Shown piece after piece: positions 52,527 through 54,065 of a DNA stretch of 54,065 nucleotides. Made by a program: the position numbers and the translations under genes. This stretch comes from Chloroflexota bacterium. GTDB taxonomy: Bacteria > Chloroflexota > Anaerolineae > Anaerolineales > VGOW01. Under the pieces are notes generated by a model. That model was not told the origin of the DNA. It was given only the letters and a program-made list of their open reading frames with translations, and ran no database searches. Position 1 is the stretch's first letter; each line of letters opens with the position of its first letter. The stretch is from NCBI GenBank assembly GCA_016213135.1, contig JACRBQ010000134.1, positions 1 through 54,065 on the forward strand. The letters are read 5' to 3'.

Positions 52527-53158
52527 CCAATCCTGCTGCCGAGTCTCCGTTTCTCTCCGACACCGTTCTCGACGAAGGCCTGCTGCCCTTGCCCACGCTG
52601 ATTTCCGACGAAGAGCGGCGCTCGATCAAGCGCCTGCTCAAATATGAGGCCTGGGCCTGGTTTCAGGCCTTCACCAACTGGATACCGGGCAAGGTGGGCT
52701 GGATCGTGCGCCACGTGCTCTACCGGCCGTTCTTCCAGCGGGCCAGCAAAAACTGGCACATCGCCGAACACGCCAGCATCCAGCCGCCCGGCCGTTTTCA
52801 GATCGGCGAGGCCAGCGTGGTGTCGCGCTACTGCACCATCAACGCCATCGGCGGGGTGATCATCGGCGACCACGGCGGCATGGGCCCGTTCTGCATCCTC
52901 ATCACCTCCAACCACCGTTTCCCAAATCGCGAACTGCCGCTGGGCTATCAGACGCATCTGCTCGAAACGGCCCCCATCGTCTTTGAGTCCAACGTGTGGG
53001 TGGGCGCGGGTTGCATCATCCTGCCCGGCGTGCGCATCGGCAAATACTCCATCGTGGCCGCGGGGTCGGTGGTCACCAAAGACGTACCGCGCTACACCAT
53101 AGTGGCCGGCGTCCCGGCCAAAGTCATCCGCACCATCGACCCGAGCGAGTTTGGCTAA
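52523..53158 (+). CDS. left-handed beta-helix acyltransferase
   Basis: The 211-residue protein has an N-terminal helical part (about 1-85) and a hexapeptide-repeat beta-helix (about 88-200). The last coil is typical of the NodL/maltose-type family (VWVGAGCIILPGVRIG, GSVVTKDVP, AGVPAKVIR). SNHRFPN near 132 fits the usual catalytic His site. It should move an acetyl or longer acyl group to a sugar hydroxyl or amine. The ATG overlaps the stop of KAS III copy 3, so acyl product and transfer may be linked. Confidence 0.88.
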   Translation: MTNPAAESPFLSDTVLDEGLLPLPTLISDEERRSIKRLLKYEAWAWFQAFTNWIPGKVGWIVRHVLYRPFFQRASKNWHIAEHASIQPPGRFQIGEASVVSRYCTINAIGGVIIGDHGGMGPFCILITSNHRFPNRELPLGYQTHLLETAPIVFESNVWVGAGCIILPGVRIGKYSIVAAGSVVTKDVPRYTIVAGVPAKVIRTIDPSEFG

Positions 53159-53168
53159 AGAGGCTCCC

Positions 53169-53930
53169 ATGAAGCTTGCAGGCAAAATTGCGCTCGTCAC
53201 CGGCAGCTCGCGCGGCATTGGCCAGGCCATTGCGCTGGAACTGGCGCGGCAGGGCGCGGATGTGGTGGTGAACTACCGGCAGGGCGCGGCGGGCGCCGCC
53301 AAAACCGTGGCCGACATTGAGTCGCTGGGCCGCCGGGCGGTGGCTGTGCCGGCCAACCTGGGCAACCCCGACGACATCAACCGCATGTTTGATGCGCTGG
53401 AGCAGCAGTGGGGCGGGCTGGATATTTTGGTGTGCAACGCGGCCACCGGCATGCCCGGCCCGCTGCTCACCGCGCCGATCAAAGCGTGGGACTTGGCGAT
53501 GAACGTCAACGCGCGCTCGGTGCTGTTGTGCGCCCAGCGGGCCTTTCCCCTGATGAAAGCCCGGGGCGGGGGGCGCATCATCACCCTCACCTCCGTGCTC
53601 GGGGTGGAACAGGCCGCCCCCGAATATGGCCCCATCGCGGTATCCAAAGCGGCCATCCACGCCCTCACCGTTTACCTGGCGGCCGAGTTCGGGCCGCACA
53701 ACATCATCACCAATGCCATCGGCCCCGGCATCGTCGAAACCCGCGTGCTCGACATCTTCAAAGCCGGGCCGGATGCCCGCACCCGCGCCCACACCGTCAC
53801 CCCCTCGGGCCGCATCACCACGCCCGAAGACGTGGCCTACCTGGCCGCCTTTCTCTGCTCCGACGAGGCCCACCAGATCAACGGCCAGATCATCGAGATC
53901 GACGGCGGCTATCGGCGGTTGTTCAGTTAG
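53169..53930 (+). CDS. FabL-type enoyl-ACP reductase (SDR family)
   Basis: The 253-residue SDR has the cofactor loop TGSSRGIG (11-18) and a CNAATG segment (89-94). The catalytic pair is spaced Tyr153-x6-Lys160 (YGPIAVSK) instead of the common Yx3K. That spacing, with AVSKAAIHALTVYLA after it, resembles enoyl-ACP reductase III (FabL), not a ketoreductase. It would reduce the enoyl intermediate of chains begun by the KAS III copies. AGAGG precedes the ATG at 53169. The stop codon TAG appears to be completed by the first base of an insertion sequence. Confidence 0.82.
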   Translation: MKLAGKIALVTGSSRGIGQAIALELARQGADVVVNYRQGAAGAAKTVADIESLGRRAVAVPANLGNPDDINRMFDALEQQWGGLDILVCNAATGMPGPLLTAPIKAWDLAMNVNARSVLLCAQRAFPLMKARGGGRIITLTSVLGVEQAAPEYGPIAVSKAAIHALTVYLAAEFGPHNIITNAIGPGIVETRVLDIFKAGPDARTRAHTVTPSGRITTPEDVAYLAAFLCSDEAHQINGQIIEIDGGYRRLFS

Positions 53931-54065
53931 AGCCTGTTTGAATATTCATGAGCAAGCCAGTCGCCTGGTCATCAAGCGGATCGCCGCAATATAGACAAAG
54001 GCCTCACTTGACTCGGGCAGCCGTTCATAGTCCTTACTCAGCCGCCGATTACGACCCAACCAACT
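53930..54065 (-). mobile_element. end of an IS5-family insertion sequence (cut by window edge)
   Basis: The terminal bases GAGCCTGTTTGAATATTCAT begin right after a TTA (53927-53929), a plausible TNA target. The transposase reads inward from the right edge and stops 16 bases from this end. The other end and target duplicate lie outside the window. Confidence 0.75.
53946..54065 (-). CDS. IS5-family transposase, C-terminal part (partial)
   Basis: The last 39 residues of a transposase are encoded on the minus strand. They read WLGRNRRLSKDYERLPESS and then EAFVYIAAIRLMTRRLA, the hallmark C-terminus of IS5-group DDE transposases. The stop is TGA at 53948-53946. The catalytic core lies outside the window, so activity cannot be judged. 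Transcription would run toward the FabL gene. Confidence 0.85.
   Translation of the reverse strand, partial: SWLGRNRRLSKDYERLPESSEAFVYIAAIRLMTRRLACS

Noticed and set aside
1..54065. CRISPR arrays, rRNA, prophage genes or a replication origin.
   Set aside because: No spaced direct repeats, rRNA signatures, phage structural genes or DnaA-box clusters were seen; the only mobile DNA is the IS end at the right edge.

Overview
The window looks like a chromosomal segment of a high-GC, free-living bacterium, most likely Chloroflexota (Anaerolineae-like). The pointers are many TPR proteins with Pro/Thr-rich linkers, a RodZ-like and an LCP protein with the same linkers, an ECF sigma/FecR anti-sigma pair, and short-leader promoters. 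There is no rRNA gene to prove it, so the taxonomy is inference. No tRNA, CRISPR array or prophage was seen. One insertion-sequence end sits at the right edge.

Layout. 1-0.95 kb: tail of an unknown gene, a small lipoprotein, a possible 47-residue ORF and short tandem repeats. 0.95-4.7 kb (minus): slipin, NfeD, a TPR/zinc-ribbon membrane protein and a response-regulator diguanylate cyclase. 4.8-6.3 kb (plus): AzlC/AzlD exporter and a DUF1232 protein. 6.4-10.5 kb: RimO and two TPR proteins. 10.6-24.3 kb: RF3, a membrane protein, TsaD, a fused LivH-LivM permease, an M24 peptidase, SelA, a fused nucleotidyltransferase/HEPN-like protein, an ABC-F protein, an LCP protein and a RodZ-like protein. 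24.4-25.6 kb: ribosomal protein L9 and a membrane protein.

25.6-53.9 kb is mostly a plus-strand block that reads as one envelope glycoconjugate locus. It opens with a structured leader RNA, then sat, an AlkP-superfamily hydrolase and cysC (PAPS synthesis with no reductase here). Next come an ECF sigma factor and FecR-like anti-sigma, a plant-type RGP/UDP-arabinopyranose mutase homologue, a polyprenyl-phosphate sugar synthase-like GT2, a second AlkP hydrolase, another GT2 and a third AlkP hydrolase. A 3249-residue membrane protein follows, with a GT-C-like N-terminus, about 66 TPRs and an Ig-like C-terminus. The block ends with an MFS exporter, three tandem KAS III-like thiolases, a left-handed beta-helix acyltransferase and a FabL-type enoyl reductase. 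A plausible reading is that these genes make activated sugars, lipid-linked donors, acyl chains and possibly sulfate groups for a surface glycan or glycoprotein, with the giant protein as membrane transferase or scaffold. That joint role is inference.

A second theme is a family of 7-bp tandem repeats, often arranged as large hairpins. They lie between genes at several sites and, in one case, inside the reading frame of the ABC-F gene.
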